NCBI GenBank assembly: GCA_963760285.1
Contig: CAVXCI010000003.1
Location: 496,001-560,000 of the forward strand
Length of the DNA: 64,000 nt
Direction of reading: 5' to 3'
DNA from: PALSA-278 sp963760285
Lineage (GTDB): Bacteria > Acidobacteriota > Terriglobia > Acidiferrales > UBA7541
The position numbers and the translations under genes are program-made. Position 1 is the stretch's first letter. The number at the start of each line of letters is the position of its first letter. The notes below the pieces were generated by a model. It searched no databases, was not told the origin of the DNA, and saw only the letters and a program-made list of their open reading frames with translations. This document shows positions 27,027 through 37,757 of this stretch, one piece after another.

Positions 27027-28763
27027 TTATTTCGCGCCGCACCCATCCGTTACCGTGGCCAGTTCATTGTTGGCCGCGGTAATCAGCCGGTCGTAGCACC
27101 GCGGAAGCAGTCCGGCGTTTTGTTCCGTGTAATGCTGCGAACTGGCCTGGCCGGAATTGCCGATGATCTGCCCGGAGGCAGTCAGCTTCAGCATGTCCGT
27201 GGTCGTCACCGTGTTGTTGGCCTGGCTCTCGCCCAGACGGACTTTGTCGCGCATGCCGGTCACAAACGTCGCATACGTTTGCTGGATGTTGGTGGTCTGA
27301 ATTAATGTTCCGTTTGATTGATACGCAATGTTGATGTCCACCGTGGCGGGGAAATCGAACTCCTGCGTCTCCACGCTGTGGAAATTTCCGCCCTCGCGTA
27401 TCGTTTCGGACTTCACCGTGGTCCCTTGCGTGATGTCCTGGTCATATGTGGTGTTGGGCACGATGTCGAACGTTTGAACGTTGCTGAACTTCTCGTCCTG
27501 CTCCACCGTGGTCTTCACCTGCCCGTGCGACGTCACCGCATACCCGGAAATCACGAACTTGTGCTCGTTGGTCGTGGTCACCGTGCCGGTTATCGTTCCG
27601 TTGTTGTTGGTCAGGTCTTCCAATACGTTGGGATTTGGCGCCGCCAGTGTGTTCTTGGTCACCGCTCCGGTCACCTGTTGCGAGCCGTGGTCCAGATAAA
27701 CCAGCAGATTCGCCGTCGCCGAGAAATACTGGTCCGCGTTGTAGACGCTCAGCGCCACGGTGTGCGCCTGCCCATTGCTCAGCACCCCCGCGAATGGCGT
27801 CAGGTCCGCCCGATAGGCCACAAAATTCAGCGTCTGCACTCCCGGCGTCGGTATCCATAGATATGGGTCAATCCCTCCCGTGAAAATCCACGGATAAATC
27901 GGCGCTACCCCTGCCGGCGTGCCATCAATGGTGATGTCCGCTTCGCGGAACGCCGTGTTTCCGCAGCTTTGCAATTCACCGGACACATCATTGGGCACGC
28001 ACGTGTACCAGAATTCATCGTCCTGTTGCCCCTGCGCAAACACGTCCAGATATGCGCGCTCCACATTCGTCGGCAGCGTAAACGTTTCCGAAAGCATGTC
28101 CGTGCCGCTGTTCAGCGCCACCGTCCCTCCGCCATCGCCCGCGGAAAGCGCCAGCACCTGGTCCGCCGTCACCGGCGCGGGCTGGCCCGGCTCCAGCGGA
28201 TAGAATTGCAGCCACGCCGTTCCATAAATAATTCCGTTGTACTGCCCGTTCACGGTGTTGCCCAGAATCACTTCGCCGGTGGTCGGCGCCGTGAACAGCG
28301 AACTGTAGTCGGTGATGTCCGTCTCCACATGCCAATTTGGTCCCAGCGTCCCGGAGGGTTCCGCCGTGGTCCCAAAATAAATCGCCGCGTTGTTCACCCA
28401 GATGTTTCCCGTGCGGTCGTACTGCACTCCCTTGGTCACATTAAAATTCGCGTTGAACACCACCTTGGCCCACGGCCCGGGACAATTCGCCGGCGGCGTG
28501 AAGTTAAACGGCATGGCGTTGTAATTATCGAATTCGTCCTTCAAAAACAGCTCCACTTCGCACGGCGTGGTCTTCGGACGCACCACCCACGGATCCGCCG
28601 TCGCCGTATTGCCGGACCCGATTTTGTATCGCGAACCTCCGGGATCTTGCCGCTGGTCCTGCACTCCCCCAAGCGACGCATTTCCCGGCGCGGCCAGCAG
28701 GCTCGCGCCCGCCATCACCGCCAGAATCGCCTTACTGAATCTCATTCCCAATCGTCCCTGCAT
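27027..28763 (-). CDS. Secreted peptide-N4-asparagine amidase A homologue
   Basis: A 578-residue exported protein matching the PNGase A family (PF12222). The diagnostic N-terminal part includes a conserved cysteine segment (TTPCEVELFLKDEFDN), VVFNANFNVTKGVQYDRTG, IWVNNAAIYFGTTAEPSG and WHVETDITDYSSLF. The second half is beta-rich, as in plant and fungal PNGase A. These enzymes release N-glycans from asparagine in glycopeptides, including core-fucosylated ones. ATG 28763 is selected for the AGGGAG eight bases upstream and gives signal peptide FSKAILAVMAGASLLAAPGNA. It stands alone beside tRNA-Gly. Role in degrading fungal or plant glycoprotein is inference. Confidence 0.82.
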   Translation of the reverse strand: MQGRLGMRFSKAILAVMAGASLLAAPGNASLGGVQDQRQDPGGSRYKIGSGNTATADPWVVRPKTTPCEVELFLKDEFDNYNAMPFNFTPPANCPGPWAKVVFNANFNVTKGVQYDRTGNIWVNNAAIYFGTTAEPSGTLGPNWHVETDITDYSSLFTAPTTGEVILGNTVNGQYNGIIYGTAWLQFYPLEPGQPAPVTADQVLALSAGDGGGTVALNSGTDMLSETFTLPTNVERAYLDVFAQGQQDDEFWYTCVPNDVSGELQSCGNTAFREADITIDGTPAGVAPIYPWIFTGGIDPYLWIPTPGVQTLNFVAYRADLTPFAGVLSNGQAHTVALSVYNADQYFSATANLLVYLDHGSQQVTGAVTKNTLAAPNPNVLEDLTNNNGTITGTVTTTNEHKFVISGYAVTSHGQVKTTVEQDEKFSNVQTFDIVPNTTYDQDITQGTTVKSETIREGGNFHSVETQEFDFPATVDINIAYQSNGTLIQTTNIQQTYATFVTGMRDKVRLGESQANNTVTTTDMLKLTASGQIIGNSGQASSQHYTEQNAGLLPRCYDRLITAANNELATVTDGCGAK

Positions 28764-28999
28764 GGTTGCTCTCCCTGCGGGCTTTTCCCCGCATAGTTTC
28801 ACCGCGTGCGCGCCAGATTGCCTCGCAGTATATTCCGCCCCACGCCCCCATTCAACCGCATTGCATCCAGTCCACCAAACGCGGGACTTTCAATATTCCC
28901 CGCGCTTCGCTTCGCGGGCGGCATTCACGGCTGCCGCCGGACAAGCACAGCCAACTCCTCGGGATTCACAACTTAAGAGACACTGCGCGAACGCCCGTC

Positions 29000-29938
29000 T
29001 TAGAGACGGATGACCGCCTTGCCGCGGAGGCCGCCGTTGCGAAGCTTTTCGAGTATTTGCCCCGCGCCGTCCAGTTCAACCGTGGACTGGATGCGCGCGG
29101 TGATCGTCCCGTCCGCGAGCATCCGCGCAATCTCATTCAGGCCTCGCGGCGATGCCGAGGGATTCGCGTTCCCCGCAATGTTGTGCGCTGTGATTTGGCG
29201 CTCGGCGAACCACTTTTCGTCGGCCACGTGGATCGTGGAGACCAGGCTGCCTCCGGATTTGAGAATCTCGGCGTCGCGGCGGATTGCGTCCGCGCCGTTG
29301 ACGAGATCAAGGACTGCGTCGACGCCGTCCGGGTGAACCGCGTGCAGCGCGCCGATTACCTCAACAGTCCTGGTGTCGTAGACTTCTTCGGCGCCGAGGC
29401 GGCGAGCTTCGTCGGCATCGCCGCGAACCGTTGCGATGACGTGCGCGCCGCGCGAGCGCGCCATCTGCACCGCGTAGCCGCCGACTCCACCGGTCGCGCC
29501 CATCACCACGAGACGTTGGCCAGCGCCGGTGCCCAGCAACTCGAGCGACCCAAGGGCGGTTGCTGCCGCGATAGGCAGCGCGGCCGCCTGTTCGTCGGTG
29601 ACGCCGTCCGGGATATGGGCCAGCGGTTCCGTCTGCGCGCCCGGTGCGACCGCGGTGTATTCGGCGTACGCGCCGTGCGTCCGAGCCATGCCGAAGATAC
29701 GGTCGCCGGCGCGGAAATCGCGTTCTCCCGCCGGAACGCGTTCGATCACGCCCGCGAAGTCCGCGCCCATTACGAAAGGGTATGTTGAAGCGGCGGTCAG
29801 CCGTTCGAGGAGTTTGTAGTCAATCGGATTGACGCCCGCATATTTCACGCGGATCAGGAACGTGCCGTCCGCGGCGGGAATCGGCAGGTCGTGGATCGCC
29901 GGAGCCTCGCCAAAACTCCGGACCGCGAATGCGCGCAT
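29000..29938 (-). CDS. NADP-dependent oxidoreductase, MDR/quinone reductase type
   Basis: A 312-residue zinc-free medium-chain reductase. It starts MRAFAVRSFGEAPAIHDLP, has YAGVNPIDYKLLE and the Rossmann motif VMGATGGVGGYAVQMARSRGA, and ends with a short C-terminal strand (LRNGGLRGKAVIRL). Zinc-binding cysteines are absent. AAGGAG six bases before ATG 29938 fixes the start. It probably reduces quinones or enones with NADPH. The local composition looks richer in CG dinucleotides than the neighbours, which may mark transfer (impression only). Its start lies only 30 bases from the kdsC-derived repeat. Confidence 0.9.
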   Translation of the reverse strand: MRAFAVRSFGEAPAIHDLPIPAADGTFLIRVKYAGVNPIDYKLLERLTAASTYPFVMGADFAGVIERVPAGERDFRAGDRIFGMARTHGAYAEYTAVAPGAQTEPLAHIPDGVTDEQAAALPIAAATALGSLELLGTGAGQRLVVMGATGGVGGYAVQMARSRGAHVIATVRGDADEARRLGAEEVYDTRTVEVIGALHAVHPDGVDAVLDLVNGADAIRRDAEILKSGGSLVSTIHVADEKWFAERQITAHNIAGNANPSASPRGLNEIARMLADGTITARIQSTVELDGAGQILEKLRNGGLRGKAVIRL

Positions 29939-29967
29939 GTCTGTCTCCTTACGCCAGCTCTCCCGGA

Positions 29968-30262
29968 AGCTCACCGAAGAGCGACACGCGTACTATACGG
30001 TCCCGGTAATATTGCCGCAATGACATTCGGCCACTGCAACCGTAAGGTGTTGCGATTCGGCGAATCAGGAAGGACCCAGATAGGACGGTCTTACGCCTGC
30101 GCTTTTGGCACTGCCTCTTTCCACTTTCCCTGCGCCTTCAAAATCAGTTCCACCACTTCGCGCACCGCACCTTTGCCGCCGTCTCTTGACGTCACGTAAT
30201 GCGCCGCTCCTTTCACTTCCGGGACGGCGTTCCCCACCGCCACCGCCAGTCCCGCCCGCCGC
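29968..30262. repeat. Direct repeat copy 1 (kdsC 3' end plus downstream)
   Basis: Nearly identical to 32858-33150, displaced by 2890 bp. Identity begins at AGCTCACCGAAGAGCG and fades at a GCCGCC tract. The repeat contains the last ~56 codons of kdsC and ~120 bases beyond its stop. It ends exactly where the stop codon of the FG-GAP gene begins. Confidence 0.9.
30091..30258 (-). pseudogene. kdsC: 3' fragment of kdsC (duplicate)
   Basis: The minus strand reads about 55 residues of the KdsC C-terminus, including VGNAVPEVKGAAHYVTSR-type sequence and VREVVELILKAQGKWKEA, and ends with TAA at 30091. The frame is intact in this copy, while the copy attached to the full gene at 32981 has lost bases. 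There is no start, so it is a remnant of duplication. Confidence 0.8.
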
Positions 30263-32799
30263 TACGGATTCACAACTTGGGTGATTACACCCGACTTCTG
30301 CCGCGCAAATTGCTTGTCCCCGCTATAAATTGCGATGACTTTGTGTTTCCCCTCGCCCAGCTTGGACGTCGCAAATGTCGCCACTCCATTCACTAGGTCC
30401 ACAACCTGCTCTTTGCTATTCGTCCTGAATATCACCTGGCCCGCCGGCATCCCCACTCCCTTCACCGACGCCGCCACCGTCGCTGTAAATGTCACAGCCT
30501 CCCCCTGCTGTGAAGGATTCGGCGCACTGGCCAGCGTCACGCTCGTCCCCGTCGCGTTCAGCAGCACAGTTACGTCATTGTTGTAAAAATTGGTGACCGC
30601 CAAATCCGTGGCCTTGTCGCCGTTAAAATCGTAAGCCGCAATGGATTGTGGTATGCCGCTCACGGCAAAACTGGAGCGGGACACGAATGAGCCGTCGCCC
30701 TTGCCGTAGAGCACGAATCCATTAATCACCACGGCATCAAGATGGCCATCCCCATTTAGGTCGGTTAGCACAACACCGCCCGGACCATAACCCGCCGCGT
30801 AGGAACCCCCGGGCCGGAACGTTCCGTCCCCATTCCCGAGCAGAACGGCTACGCATGAAGACGAGTAAACGCTCACCGCGAGGTCTGCGAATCCGTCTTC
30901 ATTGAGATCGCCCACCGCCAAGCCCTCCGGATTTTGCCCCACGGAATAGTTTTTCGCCGGCTGCAGAGTTCCGTCTCCATTTCCGATCAGTATGCTGACG
31001 GTATTGTCTCCGTAATTTTCGACTGCTAGGTCCACTTTCCCGTCTCCGTTGAAATCGTCGGCAACAAGAAAAGTCGGATATGTGCCTACGGCATAGTCAA
31101 CATGCGTCTGAAATGTTCCATCCCCGTTGCCCAGCAGGATGCTCACGGAATTACCGTGATTATTTGCAATGGCTAGATCGGCTCTCCCATCGCCATTGAA
31201 GTCCGCCACCACGACATCTGCTGGCCAAGCTCCCGTGCTATATTGAGTCGCCGGTTGAAAAGTCCCGTCGCCAGTCCCCAACAAAACGCTGGCTGTATTC
31301 TCCTCCACATTGGTGACCACCATATCCGGGTTGCCATCTCCGTTGAAATCTCCGGCCGTACCCCACTCGGGATTGGTGCCCGTTTGGCTTAGCAGTGGCC
31401 GCTGAAACGTGCCATCTCCATTGCCGAGAAAAACCCCCACCCCTGAGCCATTGACCACTCCCAAATCGGCAATCCCGTCGTGGTTGAAATCCGCTACGGA
31501 GGCCGTATAGGAATAGTCCCCCGCCATCATCCAGTAATTCGCGAAATCCCGAAACGTCCCGTCACCGTTCCCGGCCAGCACACTGACTGTGGCGTCGTTG
31601 AAGTTGGCAACAGCCAGATCCGGCCTTTTGTCCCCGTTAAAATCACCCACGATTCCGGAAATTGGATAATTGCCCGTGGCGTAGCCGGCGGAGGGCGCGA
31701 AGGTTCCATCACCCTTCCCCAGGAGAACGCTCACAGTTCCAGAAGCGTAATCTGTCGCGACAAGGTCCTCCTTTCCGTCGCCGCGCAAATCCGCCACCGC
31801 AACCGAGCTGGGCGAATTGCCTGCACCATAATCCACGTGTGACTGAAACGTGCCGTCTCCGTTCCCCAATAAAACACTCACGCTGAGTCCCCCTCCATTC
31901 GCCGTAACCAGGTCCAACTTGCCGTCGCCGTTGAGGTCGCCCACGGCGACAGAATCGGGACCCGATCCGGTACCAAAATTATTGTGCGCCCCGAAAGTGC
32001 CGTTACCGTTTCCTAGGAGGATGGCGACGCTGGCCGCATACTCGTCGGCCACGGCTAGGTCCTCTTTGCCGTCTCCGTTGAAATCTCCCACCGCAACATA
32101 GAACGCCTGCCCTCCCGTGGCGTACTCCACGTGCGGCTGAAAGGTTCCATCACCATTGCCGAGGAGTACGCTCACCGTGCCTGGAGAGGGGCTGTTCGCT
32201 GTCACCACGTCCAGATTGCCATCCCTATTGAAATCTCCCACAGCCACCGACTCAGGAGCCGCCGCCGTGGCGAAGTCGACGTGCTGCTGAAATGTCCCGT
32301 CGCCGTTGCCCAGCAGCACGCTTATTGTGTAGCTCTCATTGTTCGCCGTTACCAGGTCCGCTATGCCATCGTTGTTGAAATCGCCCACGGCAACAGAGAC
32401 TGGTGCCTTCCCCGTGGCATAGGCCACTGCGGATCCAAATCCTCCCTTGCCGTTTCCCAGCTGCACCTCGACCACATCCTTCTCACAACCCGCGGTCGCC
32501 AAATCGAGCTTTCCGTCCCCATTGAAATCGCTGGTAGTGGCGGAACAGGGTTTGCTGCGCGTGCGAAAAGTCGCGGACTCGACAAACAGATGCTCTGGTA
32601 TCCCTAACAGGTCCCTTTCACTGTGCGGCACATGATCAGCAGGGCTAAAACTCACACCGGGTAAGGCGAGAGAGGACGGACCGGCGGGAGCAGCCACGGG
32701 AATGTGTGGCGGATTTTGTTGCTGCAGGGGCGCCATGGCGAACGTACCCGCGACCGCCAGAACAATGGTGCTGAGCAATGCGAGTACGGTGTATTTCAT
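30262..32799 (-). CDS. Secreted FG-GAP/VCBS repeat protein with Ig-like end
   Basis: An 845-residue exported protein: signal peptide at residues 1-22, then about 13 repeats of the FG-GAP type with the calcium-binding core VGDFNGDGKxDL and LLGNGDGTFQ. A C-terminal Ig-like domain follows (about residues 740-845, SVTLASAPNPSQQGEAVTFTATV). Such proteins form integrin-like beta-propellers and are secreted or surface-attached, with roles in adhesion or matrix binding. No enzyme domain is seen. It lies precisely between the two kdsC repeats. Base and codon use do not obviously differ from other secreted repeat proteins here. Confidence 0.88.
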   Translation of the reverse strand: MKYTVLALLSTIVLAVAGTFAMAPLQQQNPPHIPVAAPAGPSSLALPGVSFSPADHVPHSERDLLGIPEHLFVESATFRTRSKPCSATTSDFNGDGKLDLATAGCEKDVVEVQLGNGKGGFGSAVAYATGKAPVSVAVGDFNNDGIADLVTANNESYTISVLLGNGDGTFQQHVDFATAAAPESVAVGDFNRDGNLDVVTANSPSPGTVSVLLGNGDGTFQPHVEYATGGQAFYVAVGDFNGDGKEDLAVADEYAASVAILLGNGNGTFGAHNNFGTGSGPDSVAVGDLNGDGKLDLVTANGGGLSVSVLLGNGDGTFQSHVDYGAGNSPSSVAVADLRGDGKEDLVATDYASGTVSVLLGKGDGTFAPSAGYATGNYPISGIVGDFNGDKRPDLAVANFNDATVSVLAGNGDGTFRDFANYWMMAGDYSYTASVADFNHDGIADLGVVNGSGVGVFLGNGDGTFQRPLLSQTGTNPEWGTAGDFNGDGNPDMVVTNVEENTASVLLGTGDGTFQPATQYSTGAWPADVVVADFNGDGRADLAIANNHGNSVSILLGNGDGTFQTHVDYAVGTYPTFLVADDFNGDGKVDLAVENYGDNTVSILIGNGDGTLQPAKNYSVGQNPEGLAVGDLNEDGFADLAVSVYSSSCVAVLLGNGDGTFRPGGSYAAGYGPGGVVLTDLNGDGHLDAVVINGFVLYGKGDGSFVSRSSFAVSGIPQSIAAYDFNGDKATDLAVTNFYNNDVTVLLNATGTSVTLASAPNPSQQGEAVTFTATVAASVKGVGMPAGQVIFRTNSKEQVVDLVNGVATFATSKLGEGKHKVIAIYSGDKQFARQKSGVITQVVNP

Positions 32800-32857
32800 A
32801 ATCCCTCCGGCCTGCGGCGGCGAGCAGGAATTTTACAGGATGCAAAAGCCAAGCGGG

Positions 32858-33150
32858 AGCTCACCGAAGAGCGCCACGCGTACTATACGGTCCCGGCAAT
32901 ATTGCCGCAATGACATTCGGCCACTGCAACCATAAGGTGTTGCGATTCGGCAAATCAGGAAGGACCCAGATAGGACGGTCTTACGCTTGCGCTTTCGGCA
33001 TTGCTTCTTTCCACTTTCCCTGGGCTTTCAAAATCAGTTCCACCACTTCGCGCACCGCACCTTTGCCGCCGTCTCGACGTCACGTAATGCGCCGCTCCTT
33101 TCACTTCGGGACGGCGTTGCCCACCGCCACCGCGAGTCCCGCGCCGCCGC
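32858..33150. repeat. Direct repeat copy 2 (kdsC 3' end plus downstream)
   Basis: The partner of 29968-30262. Relative to copy 1 it lacks two bases near 33074 (GTCTCGACG versus GTCTCTTGACG) and one in the GGGACGGCG region, plus scattered substitutions. It is continuous with the rest of kdsC. Confidence 0.9.
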
Positions 33151-33506
33151 ATCACCGGCAAATCCGGCAGATCATCGCCCACGTACGCCGACTTCTTCGT
33201 CCTTCGCGCCCGCCTGCTTCAGAATCTCCTCGAACGCGCCGATTTTTTTCGGCTGACCCTGAAACACATAATCGAGTTTTTGCTCCCGTGCTCTCCGCTC
33301 CATCGCCGCTGACTCTCGCCCGGTAATCAGGCCCGGCTCAATCCCACGATATGCGCCAGCATCAGCCCCGCGCCGTCATGCGCGTTAAAAATTTTCAACT
33401 CTTCCGCCGAGCCGTCCGGCATCGAAAGCAGGCACACGTCTCCATCCGTCAGCACTCCGTCCACGTCCATCAGCAGCACGCGAATCTTCTTCGCCCGCCG
33501 CCTCAC
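32981..33506 (-). CDS. kdsC: KDO-8-phosphate phosphatase KdsC, frame broken
   Basis: A HAD-family phosphatase of about 175 residues once the frame changes are bridged. The catalytic motif RVLLMDVDGVLTDGD is near the start, ITGRES and a lysine segment follow, then YVGDDLPDLPVM (motif IV) and the C-terminal VREVVELILK. The frame is lost after HIVGLSRA (near 33340), again near 33190 and at about 33074. It hydrolyses KDO-8-P in LPS inner-core synthesis. The start is uncertain (GTG 33506 used). It follows kdsD, as expected for the pathway. Confidence 0.75.
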
Positions 33507-33551
33507 TCCCGCCGTAACTTTCGTTGCTTTCTCATTTGCGGCTATTCCGAT

Positions 33552-34597
<1,046 letters not shown>

Positions 34598-34601
<4 letters not shown>

Positions 34602-35439
34602 TTCGCGTCCCACTCCCGCGCCACGTTCGCCCAGTGTTTCAATTTCTCTCAGCAGCGGCTCGAAATTTTCCAGCGGCAGCGCGTTCGCGCCGTCGGACAG
34701 CGCCTTCGCCGGATTGTCATGCACTTCCATGAAAATACCGTCCACTCCCGCGGCCACGCCCGCGCGCGCCAGCGGCTCGATGAACTCCGGCTGCCCTCCG
34801 CTGGCCTTTCCCGCTCCGCCCGGCAACTGCACCGCGTGCGTCACGTCAAACACCACCGGATATCCCAGCTTGCGCATCATCGCGAACGACCGCATGTCCA
34901 CCACCAGATTCTGATACCCGAACGAGTTTCCGCGTTCCGTCAAAATAATTTTCCGGTTGCCGGTGCTCTCCACTTTTTCGACTGCGTTGGACATTTCCTG
35001 CGGCGCAAGAAATTGTCCCTTTTTGATGTTCACTGCCGCGCCGCTTCGCCCTGCCGCCAGCAGCAAATCCGTCTGCCGGCACAAAAACGCCGGAATCTGC
35101 AGCACGTCGCAAACTTCCGCCGCCGCTTTCGCCTGCGCCACTTCATGGATATCCGTCAGCACCGGCACGCCGACTTTTTCTTTCACCGCGCGCAACACCC
35201 GCAAGCCTTCGTCCAATCCCCGGCCCTCGATACGATTCCACCGACGACCGGTTGGCCTTGTCGAACGACGCCTTAAAAATCAGCGGCATCGCCACTCGCG
35301 CGCAAATTTCCGCCAGCCGCTCCGCCATCATCGTCGCGTGCGCCGCGCTTTCAATCACACACGGCCCGGCAATCACAAATAGCGCCGCGCCCGCCCCCAT
35401 GCGCACGTTTCCCACTGTGAATGGTGAATTCTTCTCCAT
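34598..35439 (-). CDS. kdsA: KDO-8-phosphate synthase, frame broken
   Basis: About 280 residues with the KdsA motifs IAGPCVIES, FKASFDKANRSS, LTDIHE, QIPAFLCRQTDLL, VNIKKGQFLAPQEM and GVDGIFMEVH. It condenses arabinose-5-P with PEP. The frame breaks near 35230 (in RGPGIDEGLRV) and again near 34640. Restoring one base there gives the ending WANVAREWDAK and a TGA that overlaps kdsD. ATG 35439 fits the conserved N-terminus. Confidence 0.82.
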
Positions 35440-35592
35440 GGAATCAATCGGGCTATGCACCCCCGCGCCGGATTGCAAGTCCCTAAGCCGGAACGAAGCG
35501 ATGGACTTCGCTATGCGAGGCGTGTTCCAATTTTGGCGGTCATATTCGATGGCTTAGCGCTAGTTTGCTAACCACGCGGGGAGGATCAAATC

Positions 35593-35982
35593 ATGAAGAT
35601 CAACTACAAACTCGCACTGGCTGTGTTGTTTGGCGTCCTAATTGGTGTTGCCGGCGCAAAGGCAATTCGCGCCCAACAAACCAAAACGCCGCCTGCCTAC
35701 TTCATCGCGGAAGTCGAAGTAACGGACCCCAGCGGCATGCAGAAATATGGGGAGAAGATTCCTGAAACGCTGGCGCCTTTCAATCACCACTATGTGATTC
35801 GTGCTGGCAAAACCCAGCCTCTCGAGGGCGATCCGCCGAAGCATATCATTGTGATCGCTTTTGACAACATGGACAAAGCGCTTGCCTGGTACAATTCGCC
35901 GGCCTATCAGGCCATCATACCAATTCGGCAAAAGGCGTCGAAGGCCCGCATATTTCTCGCCGAAGGCATCGCCCCCGAATAA
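35593..35982 (+). CDS. Secreted DUF1330 protein
   Basis: A 129-residue protein with a signal peptide (LAVLFGVLIGVAGAKAIRA) and a DUF1330 ferredoxin-like domain: AYFIAEVEVTDPSGMQKY, then HIIVIAFDNMDKALAWYNSPAY. Most DUF1330 proteins are cytosolic; export is less usual. The function is unknown, possibly binding a small ligand. GGGGAGGA ten bases before the ATG makes the start secure. It lies on the opposite strand inside the pyrG-kdsA block, so it looks like an inserted gene. Confidence 0.88.
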   Translation: MKINYKLALAVLFGVLIGVAGAKAIRAQQTKTPPAYFIAEVEVTDPSGMQKYGEKIPETLAPFNHHYVIRAGKTQPLEGDPPKHIIVIAFDNMDKALAWYNSPAYQAIIPIRQKASKARIFLAEGIAPE

Positions 35983-36006
35983 CCGGGCCGGACGAACAGA
36001 GCTCCG

Positions 36007-37673
36007 CTAGTCCGCCGCGCCGGCGGTGTGCAAATTCCCGACGCCCGCGCTGCGCGCGCCGCGCCCTTCGCCGTTATCCCGCGCCGCTTTCACGAACGCC
36101 ACAAACAGCGGATGCGGCGCCAGCGGCTTGGACTTGAACTCCGGATGGAACTGGCACGCCAGGAACCACGGATGCTCCGGCGCTTCCACGATTTCAACGT
36201 ACACTCCGTCCGGCGTCTTCCCGGTAATCCGCAGCCCCGCGGCCACCAGTTGCGCCTCGTAATCCTTGTTGAATTCGTAACGGTGCCGATGACGTTCGGA
36301 AATTTCCGTCGCGCCATACGCCCGCGCCGCCACCGATCCCGGCTCCAGCACGCACTTCCACGCGCCCAGCCGCATCGTTCCGCCCATTTCGTCCACGCCC
36401 AGCAGCTCACGCAATTTGTAAATCACGCGGTCGGTCGCGTTGGGATCGAACTCCGTGCTGTCCGCGTGCGGCAATCCCGCCGCGTTGCGCGCGTATTCAA
36501 TCGTCGCGCACTGCATTCCCAGGCAAATTCCGAAAAACGGCACGCCCGCCGTGCGCGCATACGTAATCGCGTGAACCATTCCCTGTATCCCGCGCTTGCC
36601 GAATCCTCCAGGGACCAGAATCCCGTCCACGTGCCGCAACCGCCGCGCCGCGGTTTCCGGCGAATCAATTTCCTCCGCCTCGAACCACTCAATCACCGTT
36701 TTCCGTCCGCACGCCAGCCCGCCGTGCATCAGCGCCTCGCGCAGGCTCTTGTACGCGTCTTCCAGCGAAACGTATTTCCCCACCACGCCAATCCGCACTT
36801 CGCCTTCCGGGATTGTCCAGCCGCTTCACCAGATTCTGCCACTGGCTCAGATCGCGCGGACCCGCGTTCATGTGCAGCAGGTGCAGGATGCGCTCGTCCA
36901 GACCGTCCGACGCCAGCGACAGCGGCACTTCGTAAATATTCCCCACGTCCGGCGCGGAAATCACGCTGGCTTCCGGGACGTTGCAGAACAGCGCGATTTT
37001 CGCCTTCAGCTCCAGCGGCAACCGCCGGTCGCTGCGGCAAATCAAGATATCCGGCTGAATTCCAATGCTCAGCATTTCCTTCACGCTGTGCTGCGTCGGC
37101 TTGGTTTTCAGCTCGCCCGCCGACGCGATGAACGGCACCAGCGTCAGGTGGACAAAAATCACGTTCTCCGCGCCCAGTTGCAGCCGCATCTGCCGTATCG
37201 CTTCCATGAACGGCAGCGACTCGATGTCTCCCACCGTCCCGCCGATTTCCACGATCACCACGTCCACGTCGTCCGCCACTTTCTGGATCGCCGCTTTGAT
37301 TTCGTCGGTCACGTGCGGAATCACCTGGACGGTTTTTCCCAGATAATCCCCGCGCCGCTCCTTGGTGATGATGGACTCGTAAATCCGCCCGCTGGTCCAG
37401 TTGTGGTCGCGCGTCAGCCGCGCATTGGTGAACCGCTCGTAGTGCCCCAGGTCCAGGTCCGTCTCCGCTCCGTCGTCCGTCACGTACACTTCGCCGTGCT
37501 GGTAGGGAGACATCGTTCCCGGGATCAACGTTCAGGTAGGGATCGCACTTCTGGAGGGTGACTTTCAGGCCGCGGCTTTCCAGCAGGCATCCGATCGATG
37601 CCGCCGCCACGCCCTTGCCAAGAGAAGAAACCACGCCGCCCGTCACAAATATATATTTCGGGCGAGTGTTCAA
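36007..37673 (-). CDS. pyrG: CTP synthase, two single-base frame breaks
   Basis: About 554 residues when bridged. The amidoligase domain begins YIFVTGGVVSSLGKG and includes MSPYQHGEVYVTDDGAETDLDLGHYERF (over two stretches). The glutaminase domain has GICLGMQ with the catalytic cysteine, and the C-terminal FHPEFKSKP with His and Glu. It makes CTP from UTP and glutamine and thereby supplies CMP-KDO synthesis. Extra bases lie near 37525 (GGGAACG for GGGACG) and near 36812 (CCCGGAAGG for CCCGAAGG). Since pyrG is essential, these are probably sequence errors. Confidence 0.9.
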
Positions 37674-37757
37674 ATTCGGTTGCCTGCCTCCCGGCGCATT
37701 TCCGTACGCCGCATTATCTCCATCTCCCGCCGTTCTGTCAATTCACCGAAGTCGGCA

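Noticed and set aside
30262..32799. Regularly spaced repeats that might suggest a CRISPR array
   Set aside because: They are coding FG-GAP repeats with degenerate DNA units of about 190-200 bp; there are no short identical repeats with unique spacers and no cas genes anywhere.
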